Of a DNA stretch of 64,000 nucleotides, positions 35,589 through 47,089 are shown piece by piece. Where the stretch lies: contig VIIQ02000649.1 in assembly GCA_007449985.2 (NCBI GenBank), positions 372,001 to 436,000 on the forward strand. The letters are read 5' to 3'. Within the stretch, counting starts at the first letter, position 1, and every line of letters starts with the position of its first letter. Made by a program: the position numbers and the translations under genes. This DNA comes from Desmodesmus armatus (lineage: Eukaryota; Chlorophyta; Chlorophyceae; Sphaeropleales; Scenedesmaceae). The notes below the pieces were generated by a model. It was not told the DNA's origin, searched no databases, and saw nothing but the letters and a program-made list of their open reading frames with translations.

Positions 35589-38500
35589 ATGGGCGCAGAG
35601 CTCAGAGCTCGGAGACAGCAACAAACTAAAAGACCTATAACTGCAGACCGGCGCCGGTACCTTGAGGTGACAGCAGGCAAGAAGGCGCGAACAGGCCGAT
35701 CTGCAGTCAAATATAAAGTCAGCCAGCCAGCCAGCATCCCTGCGCCCCAGCAACACAGGCGTTTCTCCAAAGCGGATAAGGATATCATCCATCCACAGGC
35801 GCTGGCAGAACTGCGAGCAGTGGTGAACATGCAGCAGCAGCAGCAAGAAGGGGTGCAGCAGGGCAGGACGAGACGAAGCAGCACGCCAGCAGCTGCTATA
35901 GGGGCCTCCAAACAGCATACCACAGGCCAGGCAGCCAGACGGGCTTCAGACAGTCATGTTGCTGATCAGCGGAAAGCACCCAGGAGGGCTGCTGCAGCAG
36001 CTGCTGTCACCGCCATTCAAACAGCATGCAAGTCTGGCGGTAGGAGGTCCTCAGCAGCAGCAGCAGACACGCCTGCACCAACAGTTTCATCTCTAAGCAG
36101 CATGCCAGCTTGTCCAGCTGGCCCAGAAGCCGGCGACACAGCTGCTGGAGAGGTTGCAGCTGCAGCTGGCACAGCCAAGGCCAGCAGCAAGCCCACTGCA
36201 ACACGCGGACAGACAGCAGCTGCAGCAGCAGCTGTACCTGCAGCGGCCGGAGGTATTGCTGATGCAGCTGCTGCAGCCAAGCTAGCTGCGCTACACAAGC
36301 GCGCACGTGATGGCGACACAACAGTATACCCCAACATCAAGACGCGCAAGGGCAAATGGCAGGTGTTCCTCTGCTCACAAGGCATCAAGTACATGCACAG
36401 TGAGTTCACTGTGCACTCCCTTGCAGTGGCAGCAGGCTTTGCAGCGCTGTCCCTGCATCTGTTGGCAGCTGGTTGTGGCAGGTGGTTCCCGCCCCTTTCC
36501 CGCACATGCTCTGCTGTAAACAGGCGCCCACATCGATTCCTGCATGTTGCACTCCATCTCTGCTGCATAAGGCCAATATGCCTTGCTTACCACCCTGCAT
36601 GCCAGGCTGATCACCTGCACGTCCTGCCCACCTGACCCCTCCCTGCTGCCCTGCCCATGCGTCAAGCCCCCCACGGCCACCTGCATGGCGTGCTGACCGC
36701 CTGCACGTCCTCTCAACCATCCTGCTGCCCTGCGCTTGGGCAGACCTTCCCGCTGCCACCTGTGCTTGTGCTGACTGCCCTCACGACCTGTCAACCTCCC
36801 TGCTGCCCTGCGCTTGTGCACACCTCCCCGTTGCCACCTGTCCTTGTGCTGACCGCCTGCACGTCCTGTCAACCTCCCTGCTGCTCTGCCCTGCAGTGGC
36901 GCCAACACTCCAGCTGCCGCCTGCGCTTGTGCTGACCGCCTGCCAATTGTCCTGCTGCCCTGCGCTTGTAGCGCGCTTACTTGCCACCCTTTCAACTGCC
37001 ACCTGCGCTTGTGCTGACCACCTGAGCATCCTTTCATCCTCCCTGCTGCCCTGCACTTCTGCCAACCTCCCAGGTGCCACCTGTGCTTGTACTGACCATC
37101 TGCTCTTGTGCTGACCACCTGCGTGTTGTGCTGACCTGCCTGCTGCCCTGCGCTTTGTGCTGAACCGCTGCACTTGTGCTGGCCACCTGCGTGTTGTGCT
37201 GACCTCCCTGCTGCCCTGCGCATGTGCCAACTTCCAGCTGCCACCTGCGCTTTTGTGCTGACGACCTGAGCGTTGTGCCACCCCCCCTGCTGCTGTGCGC
37301 TTGCGCCAACCTTCCAGCTGCCACCTGCGCTTATGCTGACCGCCTGGGTATTGTGCTTTCCTGCTGCCCTGCAGTTGGACAGTTCTACAACGTGGAGGAC
37401 GCCAAGCGGGCGCGCGACCTGGCGGTGCTGGCGGTGCACGGCCCTGAGCGCATCACAACAGTCAACCCACTGGAGAGCTACATGTGAGTGCAGCCACAGC
37501 ACAGCACAGCACCACACCACTGGCTGCAGGCTGGGGTGGTGGGTGTTGAGAATTGGGGTATGCCCAGGGCACCATGCGTACACGCTTACGTGTGCATCCT
37601 TTGATGCGTGTATGACTGGAAAGAGGGCTAGGCCTTGACTGAAACTACAAATGGGCAGCTGCAGCGCAGCCGCCATGAAGATCGGGTTGTTGGGTGTTGA
37701 AGACGCATCAATCACTGTTTACGCTGCTATCAACACCCTCTGCATTCTATCTCGTCTACCTATACCAACCACACATGACCTTGAGATGCCTTCCTGCGTG
37801 CCTCTGTTATGTTCCCAGGGAGGAGGAGGTTGCAGCGGTGAGGGTGCAGCTGTCTGCGCGACCTCAGGCCAGGGCAGTCATGGAGACCAACGGCTTCTGG
37901 CCACCCGCCAACAGCCCAGACACCAAGTTGGACGGCAAGCCCTCAGCACTCGCGGGTGGCCGCTACTCAGGCCTGCAGTACGCCGCGCCTGATGTGCTGA
38001 AGTGCAACGTACCACCTCCACCGCCGCCACCGCCCCCAGAAGCAGCAGCACGGCCAGCAGCAGCGGCCGCGGCAGCAGCAGGCCCAGCAGCAGCTGCGGC
38101 TGGAAGGGAGAAGCGGGGCTCAAACGCTGCAGCCGCAGCTGCTGCGGGAGGCACACGCAGGGGTGCGCTGGCACTCAGAATCAGACCCATGAAGAGGGTT
38201 GGGGTGAAGCTAGCTGGGGCTGGCAAGCAGCAGCAGCAGGGACCGCTCCTCGTGCCTGTGGCAGCAAGGCAGGCTGCCAATGCAGCCATGCGGCAGCAGC
38301 AGCACACCCAGCGAGCCAGGGCGGGGGCCAAGGCATCGGCAGCAGGAGCATACGCAGTGGCTCTTAAGGGTGTGGCTGGGCCAGCAGCAGCGGCGCAGCC
38401 TGGCAGCAGGGCTTCCGCCGCTGCAGCAGCAGCAGCGCGGGTGAGCGCCAGGGTGCAGGCTGCAGGCAGGGGGAGGCAGGAGCCCGCTGCAGCAGGGGCA

Positions 38501-41500
38501 GCTGCAGCGTCCAGAAAGGGTGCTGCAAAGCTGGGCAGCAGCGGTGCGGCACAGCTGTCAGATACAGCTGGTGCGGTGGGCCTGCATCCTTCCCGCAAGG
38601 TGCCCAACCCAACAGGCGTTGCAGGCATCCGTGCACACAAGGGCGTGTTTGAAGTGTTCCTGGGCAGTCCCCCCTTCAGGTACGACAGGCAAAGCAAAGG
38701 TGCTGGGAAGATAGGGTGTCACAGAGGTCGCGTCACAGGGAATTGTTGTGGGATGCACAGCTTACCCTGCAGCTTCACAGAGTGGGGAGAGCTAGTTGTC
38801 GGAAAGTGGGCATCCGCTGTGTCTGTTGGTGCAGATAACGGATGTGACAAGCTATCGTCACTGCCACTCCCAGCTCTCAACTGTCGTGTAGCCGCAAACA
38901 CACAGTGGACTTGCAGAGTCGATGCCTGCATCAGCAGTCACTGCGTCACTACACAATACACCATCACACAATCTGCAGTGCCATCACCATTCCACAATTA
39001 CGTCACTCCCTGCAGGTACCTGTATGTCGGCCGTGCTCCCACCCTGGGCGAAGCCAACCGCATGAAGCACGCGGCCCTGCTGGCAGTCTATGGCAGCCAC
39101 GTATCCCCGCAGCTCCTCACGATGGACGTGTCAGACATCACAGGTAACAAAAGGGCAGGGGGCAACATGGCACGTGGCACTTGATCAGGTGGCGGCTTGT
39201 TGAAGGATGATCAACAACCAGTGCCAGGTGCCTATTGATTGTGGGAGGCCTTGCAAGAACCGATGCTCAAGTTTATTGTCAGCCATGGAGTGTGTGACGA
39301 GGCTTCTGTCATGTACCCCAAGGCAATGTGGGCTGCACCTTGTTGCTTACCATGGTGTGTGGGCTTCCATTCTCTGTCACAGCAGACACCCAATAGGCTG
39401 TGTGTGTTGGTGCACTGCTGCTGTCCTGCAACAGATGAGGAGATTGTGGACATGGCCACACAACTGTCAGCCAAGCCACCAGCCTGGGAGGCAATGCAGA
39501 CCTTTGGCACAGCAGCGCTGGTGCCGCTGCACCTGCAGCCCAAGTTCAAGCCAGCAGCAGCAGGTGGGGATGACGACGACGCTGAGGAAGCGGCCGCAGG
39601 CGGCATGGCGAAGCAGCAGGCAGGGAAGCCCAACCAGCGGCGGCGGGAGGCAGGTGCTGACACAGCAGACGCGCAGCAGCAGCAGCCCTCCAAGAGGAAG
39701 AAGCTGCTGCAGGGGTCTGCTGCTGCTGCTGCTGCGGCAGCTGGCGCTGCCTCTGACGGTGATTGGGAAGACACGCCAGCAGCAGCGGCAGCAGCAGCAG
39801 GGGACAAGCCCCATGCTGCAGCAGCCGTCAGCGTTTTTGCTGCCACCAACGGCCGCAGGGGCAGCACCTGCAGGAGGGCCGCCGCTGCTCGCGTGGCAGC
39901 AGCAGCGCTGGCTGCCGCCTACGACGATGACGAGTTTGACGACGACTCGGACGCCAGCAGCGATCGCGAGGCGTGGGGCTGGGAGACCGTCGATGATGAA
40001 GACTTTGAGCCAGCTGTCAGCATGAGGGCTGCTGCCCGCAAGCGGCGCCTGGAGCACGAGCAGCAGCAGCAGGAGGGTGTGCGTCTGCGGGTGGACCACC
40101 TAGTGGCAGCAGGAGCAGCAGCGGCGGCAGCGGGAGCGGGAGGGTCCTCACAGGGTCAGTCTCCAGGACAAGCTAGCAGGAAGAAGGGCCGCCTGGGGGA
40201 CATGCTGGGGGATGTTTTTGAGGATGTGCTGGGGCAGGACATGGCGGTGGAGGATGACGAGGAAGATGATGGCCTGCCTTCCCTTGACGAGCTGCTGCAG
40301 ACGGCTGCACATCTCCTGGAGGGCAGTGCCGGGGGTGCAGGGCAGGCACCGGCAGCAGCAGCAGCAGCAGCAGGGGCCGCCAGCAGCCCCGAGTCTGGGG
40401 GTACAGAGTTTGACCTCGACGTGGACCCTACAGCAGCAGTGGCAGCCCTAGACAGGGCGCTTGCCTCGCTCAACAGCATGTCTAGCAAGGCGAGCGAGGG
40501 CACTGCTGCTGGGTCCGCAGGGGCTGTGGCTGCTGGAGGCCTGGCAGCAGCCTCTGCAGTAGGGCAGGCCGGCATCACTACAGGGGGTAGGCACCCGCCA
40601 GCAGCCGCAGCAGCAGTCAAGCTGCCGCGCGGGCCTGGGGGTGCCGCTAGGGCGGTGCTGGCTGCAGCCTTGCCTGCAGGTATGCGCGTTGCTGCTGGTC
40701 CTGCATCCGGTGGTGCAGCAGCAGCAGGAGGGTCTGCTGGGGGTCTGCTGCTTGGCAATCAGGGAGTCAGGCCAGAGTTGCTGCAGCTGCTGATACAGCA
40801 GCGCATGCAGCAGCAGCTGCTACTGCAGGTACAAGCCCAGCAGCGAGCGCAGCAGCGGCAGCAGCACAGCCTGGCGCGGCTGCAGCTGATGCAGGGACTC
40901 AAGAACCTGGTGGCGTCCCCACCACAGCAGCAGCAGCAAAAGCAGCAGCAGCCTATGGCTGTCCTAGTGCCAGTGCCAGTGGGGCCCCCTGCCCAGCAGA
41001 CTGGGGCCCTCGGTGCTCTCAGCACACAGCACGCCAGCCTGCTAGCCAGCTTGTCTGCTGCAGCAAATGCTGGTAAAGGCCAGCTGTCACAATTATCGCA
41101 GCAGCAGCAGCTGTTGCTGCAGCAGCGGCTGATGATGCTCCAGCAACAGCAGCAGAAGCAGCAGCAGGACCAGCAGAAGCTGTCAGCCGTCAAGGCACTG
41201 GCTGGGCTGCAGAGGCAGCAGGCACAGCAGCAGCAGCCTGCAGCCGGCCCTGCCAAGCAACAACCGCAGCAGCAGCAACAGCCAGCAACAGCCAGCTTTG
41301 CCAGCTTGAGGCCAGGCCAGCCGCAGCAGCTGCCACTAGGCATGCGAGCAGCCGCCAGCACACTGCAGCAGCTGCCATCTCGGCCAGCACAGCTGCCCAC
41401 GCTGCCGGTTCCCAAGTTCTCTCAGGGCAAGCAGTTGGCAGCTGGCAGCATCACACAGCTGGCTGCTGGCAGCAGCAAGCAGTCTGCTGGTGCTGCTACT

Positions 41501-43869
41501 GCTGCCACAGCAGCTGGTGTTCCAAGCAGGCCTGCCGCTGCTGCTTCAGCTGCAGGCAGCAGCAAGCAGCCTCACGCTGCTGCTGTTGCTGGCAGTCAAC
41601 GCAGGCCAGCTGATGCCGCAGTTGCCGCTGCTGGTGCATCATATGCAGGCGCAGGCGCAATTGTCCCTGGGAACCTGGCGGCCAGGTTGGCTGCGTCCGC
41701 AGCTGGGGCAAGGAGTGGGGGTGCCTTTGTAGCAGCTGCATGTGGTGCTGCTGCTGGTGAGCTGGGTGCTGCAGTTGGCACCAAGCCCAGCACTGGGTCG
41801 CCTGCTGATGCCAATGCAAACGCCCCAGGCAGTCTGGCTACACGCCTAGCTGCCTTTGCAGCTGGCGCCAAGGTCAAGAGCAGCAGTGCTGGAGGTTCAG
41901 GGCAGCTGGGCAAGCCCGCACCGCTGTCTATACCAGCAGCTGCAGGCTCCAAGCAGCAGCAGCAGCTGACCTCAGCTGGGGATGCAGGGGGCTCCTCTGG
42001 CAGCACGTCACCACCACCAGTCGGGCCTGCTGGTGACAGCGCAGCAGCAACAGCAGCAGCAGCAACATCAGGTGTGAGTGCTGGCGCGGCCGCAGTAGCA
42101 GCAGCAGCAGCATCTGGTGAGGGTGCTACACATAGTGAGGTCTCTGGCTCTCCAGCAGCGTCTGGTGGCAACACAAGCAGCTGCCCAGCACCTGCAGACA
42201 GTGACTGGGGGGATGAAGGCGCCCCTGCTGGCCAGCCGCTGCCAGCACCAGATGCAACAAGAGCAACCGCGGCTGCTGCAGCAGCAACGGCCAAAGCCGC
42301 AATGGCCGATGCAGCAGCAACAGCCGCAGCAGCGGCAGCGAGTGCGAAGGAGACCGCATTCAAAGCAGCGGTGGCCAAAGCAGCAGCAGAGGCAGCGCAG
42401 GCTAAGGAAGCTGCCGTGACAGCGGCGGCAGCCAAAGCAGCTGGGGCCACAGCAGGGGCAGCACCAGCAGCAGCCCCTCTGGCGGTGGCAGAGCCGCCAG
42501 CGGTAGTGCCAAGCTTGGCGTGCTGACAAGCCCCCTGAAGCGGGCATTGATGGCAGGGCTGATGGCCAGCGTGAAAGCCCGGCCAGGAGGCAGCAGTGGC
42601 CTGCATGCAGCCGCGCTGAAGGCCAAAGCTGCTGCTAAGGCTGGCTCTCACAACAGCAGCGCACCTCCGGCACCCGGTAGCTCTGCTGCAGATGCCGCAG
42701 ATGCTGCAGATGCTGCAGATGCTGTTCAAGGTGCGGTCAAGGGCTCCAACAACAGCAGCAAGCCCCGGCTGAGCCTGCAGGCACCTGCGGTTTCTGCAGA
42801 TGCTGTTGGAGGTGCTGGTGCAGGGCCGGACCAGACAGCTGTGCGGGCGGCATCAGCAGCCCTTGCAGCAGCAGCTGCTGAGGGTCCCTTGGCTGCTGCT
42901 GGCGATGCTCATGCTGATGCTGCTGCCACTTGCAGCAGCATGTCGTACGCTGCTGCTGCTGCTGCTGCTGCTGCCAATGTCACAAGGAGCCCGAGCCCCC
43001 ACAGCACAGCCGAGGTGATGCCAGCTGCTGGTGCTGTTGGTGCTGCTGAGTCTACGGTGCTGGATGCTGCTGCAGCCTGCGGGACCGGGAAGCCAGCCAT
43101 GGGTGTGTCAGCTGCCGGGTCGAGCCCTGTTGCACCAGCAGATGCAGCATGGATTGGAGCTGGCCCGCAGCCAACTGGCAAAGGCGCATCACTCCCAGCA
43201 GTGGACCTTGCTCACCGCAGCAGCAGCAGCAGTGATGGCATGGGGGCCACGGTCGCTGTTGTCCACATCGTCAGCAGGGCAGAGGCAGGGGCAGCATGCA
43301 AGGATGTGCACGAGAGCAGCAGAGCGGAGCATGCGGCTGGAGAGCCAGGGCTGAGCTTGCGGCTGTCTCCTGGCAAGGTGGTGTTCAGGGGGCATGCAGT
43401 GACAGCAGAGGCTGGTGAGGGACGGTGATGATTGTGGTGCTCATGGTCCTTTCCACGAGGTGAGGGCTCATGGCATCATTTCAGTGTGGTTTGCAAGGCA
43501 TTGCGCTAGCAGGTGTGCTGCGCATAGACAGTCTCCTGTAATTTGCTGTTTGTGCCTGTCTTCAAAGTCCCATCCTGTGTGGTATGTCATGCACGCGTTT
43601 CAGTGAAAATGCCTGCTTGTTGGTCAAAGCTCGTTGCTACATAGTGCTGCAGCGGTCAATTGCATCAGGGTTTAGGATAGGTGAGCTTTCAGTGGTACCA
43701 GCCGCTGACTGGTGGTGTTCATTGTTGTTGCCTATATTTGGTGCTTGCAGGGGCGGTGTACAGTGCTGCAGGCGGGGCTGCCGGCATCTGCAGTACAGCT
43801 GCAGTGCTAGATGGAAGGCTGTCATTGGCAGCCAAGCTGTGCAAGGCACTGACGGCTCGTGAGTTCTGA
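35589..43869 (+). CDS. Giant low-complexity protein with two AP2-like domains (paralogue 2); one-base frame break near 42.5 kb
   Basis: Paralogue of the divergent gene at 23.2-32.4 kb; probably a nuclear regulator, inferred from domains. Exons: 35589-36399, 37375-37483, 37819-38679, 39016-39143, 39435-43414 and 43751-43869, about 2,000 residues. Phases close except for one missing base between about 42440 and 42526, where the frame ending at TGA 42524-42526 passes to the frame continuing TSPLKRALMAGLMASVKARP. AP2-like domain 1: KTRKGKWQVFLCSQGIKYMH then IGQFYNVEDAKRARDLAVLA, VHG. Domain 2: GVAGIRAHKGVFEVFLGSPP, FRYLYVGRAPTLGEANRMKH, AALLAVYG. Each is followed by the shared motif (VQLSARPQARAVMETNGFWP; ATQLSAKPPAWEAMQTFG). 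A basic N-terminus, Gln runs and acidic patches (YDDDEFDDDSDASSD) fill the rest. The frame is open upstream to 35526 without an earlier ATG, so a 5' exon is possible. Confidence 0.75.
36590..37374 (+). repeat. Intronic minisatellite built from the intron's own 3' end
   Basis: The first intron of AP2-like gene 2 (36400-37374) is mostly about ten degenerate repeats of roughly 77-82 bp. TGCTGACCGCCTG or close variants recur at about 36692, 36769, 36846, 36928, 37010, 37110, 37176, 37255 and 37331, each followed by CTGCTGCCCTGC. The last repeat supplies the real acceptor, CTGCTGCCCTGCAG. Confidence 0.88.
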
Positions 43870-45234
43870 TCAGCAAGGAGGGCTCCTCAGAAGTGGCCGC
43901 AGCAGGGTTGCAACTGTGGTGTGCAGCTTGTAAGACACATCTGGTGCCTGGTTCTGCAATATACGTATGTGGATGTGATACATGCTGGTTTGTGGGCCAT
44001 TGGAGAGGGGCATTGCTGGGTTATGTTCTGCAGCACTTTAGGCAGATAATCGCGAGTGATTGTGGCAGGCAGACGTTGGCAAAGGCAGGATGGGTTGTAG
44101 GCTGCTGGTTTCCTATTCTGCGCAGTTTGTCAGATTGTGGAGGCCATCAGCCGTCGGCTGTGTACTGGTACTTTTTGTTTGCTGAATTGGTCCACTTTGC
44201 TGGGCTTGGCTGCTGGTGTGCAGCGGCAGTGTTGGCAGGCTCAGCAGGATGTTTGTGCAGCCGTGTGCTTTCATATGGATGTTTGATGCCTTGTTGCTGG
44301 TTTCCTCTCTCCACAAATTTTGCCTGTGCAGTTGCCGCCATGTGCGCACTGTGCCATCCAACACAGTGGCTGTGCGATTGCACCTGCTGTGAGCTCATGC
44401 CGTTCGGTTGTATGTGTGGCTTCATGGCACTCATGCCGCTTGCCTCATTTGTAGGTCACTGTCAACTTCTCACATTCTGTGGAGACGATGTTGTGCGCAT
44501 GAAGTGACAGATGCTACCCTGGCGGCTGCATTGGTTGTCCTTTACAAGGCTGCTGCACTGGCCGGTCATTATTCACAAAAGACTCAGTCTGCATATGTGG
44601 TTGTACATCATGATGTGTGTGCAGACCATTATTCATGCATGATTGCACGGTTACTGGATGTGTACTGTAGGTTGACTAGAAGCAGGCCTGCAGCTGTCCT
44701 CACTGACTCGTCAGGACTCCAAGGTGCTGCTGAGGTGGTCTGCAGCCGATGGCCAATACATGCATGCACTGCACCCTTTGGTGCACTCAGGTCTGGATGC
44801 TGTAATTGAACATCAACATCATCCAATGATTATGACGCGGGAAACATTGAACCACAGCTGTGGGACAACCGCTTGCACAATTTCGCTGAGCTACACTGCA
44901 GCTGCCTGTTGGCACCCACACAGAAACACAGTTGTCACCTTGAAAATGTCCACTCGTTGCACACCTTTGCTGTACTGCCTCTCACTGTCACTAGCCTCCA
45001 GGATCGACACAACATGCTGTGCACATGCTGTACAAGTGAGATACAAGATGCGCCACACAAAAGATGGACATATCAACAGTGTACTACAAAAAGGCTACCA
45101 TGCTTGGCCTGACTGCAGCAGCAGAGTTGCCCAGCCTGTGACAACGTACACACAGCAGCTGCAGGCTGGCACAAGACAACATCACGATGCATTGCCACCT
45201 GCCGCTGCACACCGCCACAACGACAGCACCCCCC
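43870..45234. other. Convergent 3' region of AP2-like gene 2 and APC4
   Basis: No conserved exon recognised. It should contain both 3' UTRs. Open frames here start at non-ATG codons, are Cys-rich and resemble nothing known. Confidence 0.5.
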
Positions 45235-47055
45235 TCAATCCTGTTCCATCCCATCCTCTTCCTCCTCCCCTTCCTCCTCCTCATCCCCTTCATCATCTTC
45301 TAGGTCAAGCAGCAGCAGGTGCTGCATGTCTGTCACCAAGCTCCCTAAACCCCGAGCCCTGCTCACCGCCAGCTGCCCTGCCTGACCATGCTGCAAAACC
45401 CTGGACCTGCTAGGCAGCTCCTGCAAGCCTACCACCGCCCCTGCCGCTATGCACCTGTGCACAACACTACTCCCCTCCTTCTCCTCCTCCTGCTTGGGAA
45501 GGTTAGCAGGTGATGATGCTGATACTGCAGTCCATGGGGCGTCAGACAACCCTACAAGATGCAAGCTGCTGCTGCCAGTGCTGCTGGGTGTACTGCTGCT
45601 GCCAAAGCGGTTTGGTGACACCACACTAGGGCTCCTGCAAACAGCAGGGTCGTGTAGCAGCAGTGCCAGCTGCTGATCCTTATAGAAGGCCCATGCTGCT
45701 GCTGACACACCCTGTGGAAGCTGCAGCAGCACTGCCTCTGCTGCTGTTGCTGCTGCTGTGTCAGCATTGCCGCTGCAGTTGGGCTGTAGCCGAGTCAGCA
45801 GCAGCAGCTGCTGCTGGTGAGGGTACCCCACAGCAGCAGCCACAGCTGCAGGAACCAGGCAGGCGATGTAGGTGTGAGGATCTACCACCTGCTTTGGCTG
45901 CAGCAGCGGAGGACCGACCACCACAGCTGCTGCTGCTGCTGCTGCCAACGTCCCATCTACACCCCTGACAGGGCTCCCAACAGGTGATGACACCCCACCG
46001 CCAGCCACTGCTGCTGCTGCTGCTACTGATGATGACGATGGAACTAGCTGCAGGCGGGACACAGGGGCTATGCATGGACTGATGTGCATGACCGGCAGCT
46101 CACAAACAGTCTCTGCAAGACTGGAAAGGTGCTGCAGCTGCTGTGCCAGGGGCCGGGAGCATGCTGCTGCTGCCTCCGCGACCAATGCTGGGTCCACAGG
46201 TGCTGCTGGCTCCTGCTGCTGCTGGTGCTGGGGTTTGGGACAGCAGGGTATAAGCATGGCCAGCAGCTGGTGTGTTTCAGCAGCAGGTATGCCCTGGTAT
46301 AGCTTGGCTTCGGCTCGTGCCTGTGCAGCGGCGTCCAACCCATGGCCCTGCAGCAGGTGTATACACACAGCAGACAAATTGTTTAGATTAATTAACAAAA
46401 TAAAAAGTAAGAAATACATAAATAAAACAACCTTTCATCAGACCAATCTACTCTACATCCAAAATAGAGCGCTGACAACAGTACAAAGATACAGTGTCTT
46501 GGTAACGCCAGTACTTACAGACTGTGCCCTCATGCTGAGCTGTGCTGTGCTGAACAGTGTTTGCTTATGGCACATGACACAGACCAACATCACAACATGC
46601 ACAGCATGACGGCCAAGTGATGCCAGGCCCCCTTCACCCGGGTTGTCCTGAGTAGGATTGGTGGCGCCTTGAGTTACAAGGGCGGGACAGGGATTGGGTC
46701 CCGGGGCTTGCATCGGGTTGGCTGGGTCCTTGAGGCCTCTTTGTAACGAACACTGACTGACTGACTGACTGACTGACTGACTGACTGACTGACTGACTGA
46801 CTGACCCAGAGTGAACTCACCGACAGCTCTGGCCCGATAATGTCATGAACAAACTGGCCCTTCAGGAAGGCAAGGACCTCCTGACACTGAGGCAGTGGTG
46901 TGCTGGTGTCAACTGCAGCAAGCACAGGCAGCAGCAGCAGCAGCAGGCAGTGTGAGGCACCCCAGGGTATCTAAAAATGGGGGCACTGAGGCAGCGGTGT
47001 ACTGGTGTCACCTGCAGCAAGCACGGGCAGCAGTAGCAGCAGCAGCAGTAGCAGC

Positions 47056-47089
<34 letters not shown>

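Noticed and set aside
36375..37715. 446-codon minus-strand open frame
   Set aside because: It lies over the intronic minisatellite and exons of AP2-like gene 2 on the opposite strand.
43893..44507. 204-codon Cys-rich plus-strand open frame
   Set aside because: It begins at GTG, has no conserved motif and lies in the presumed 3' UTR of AP2-like gene 2.
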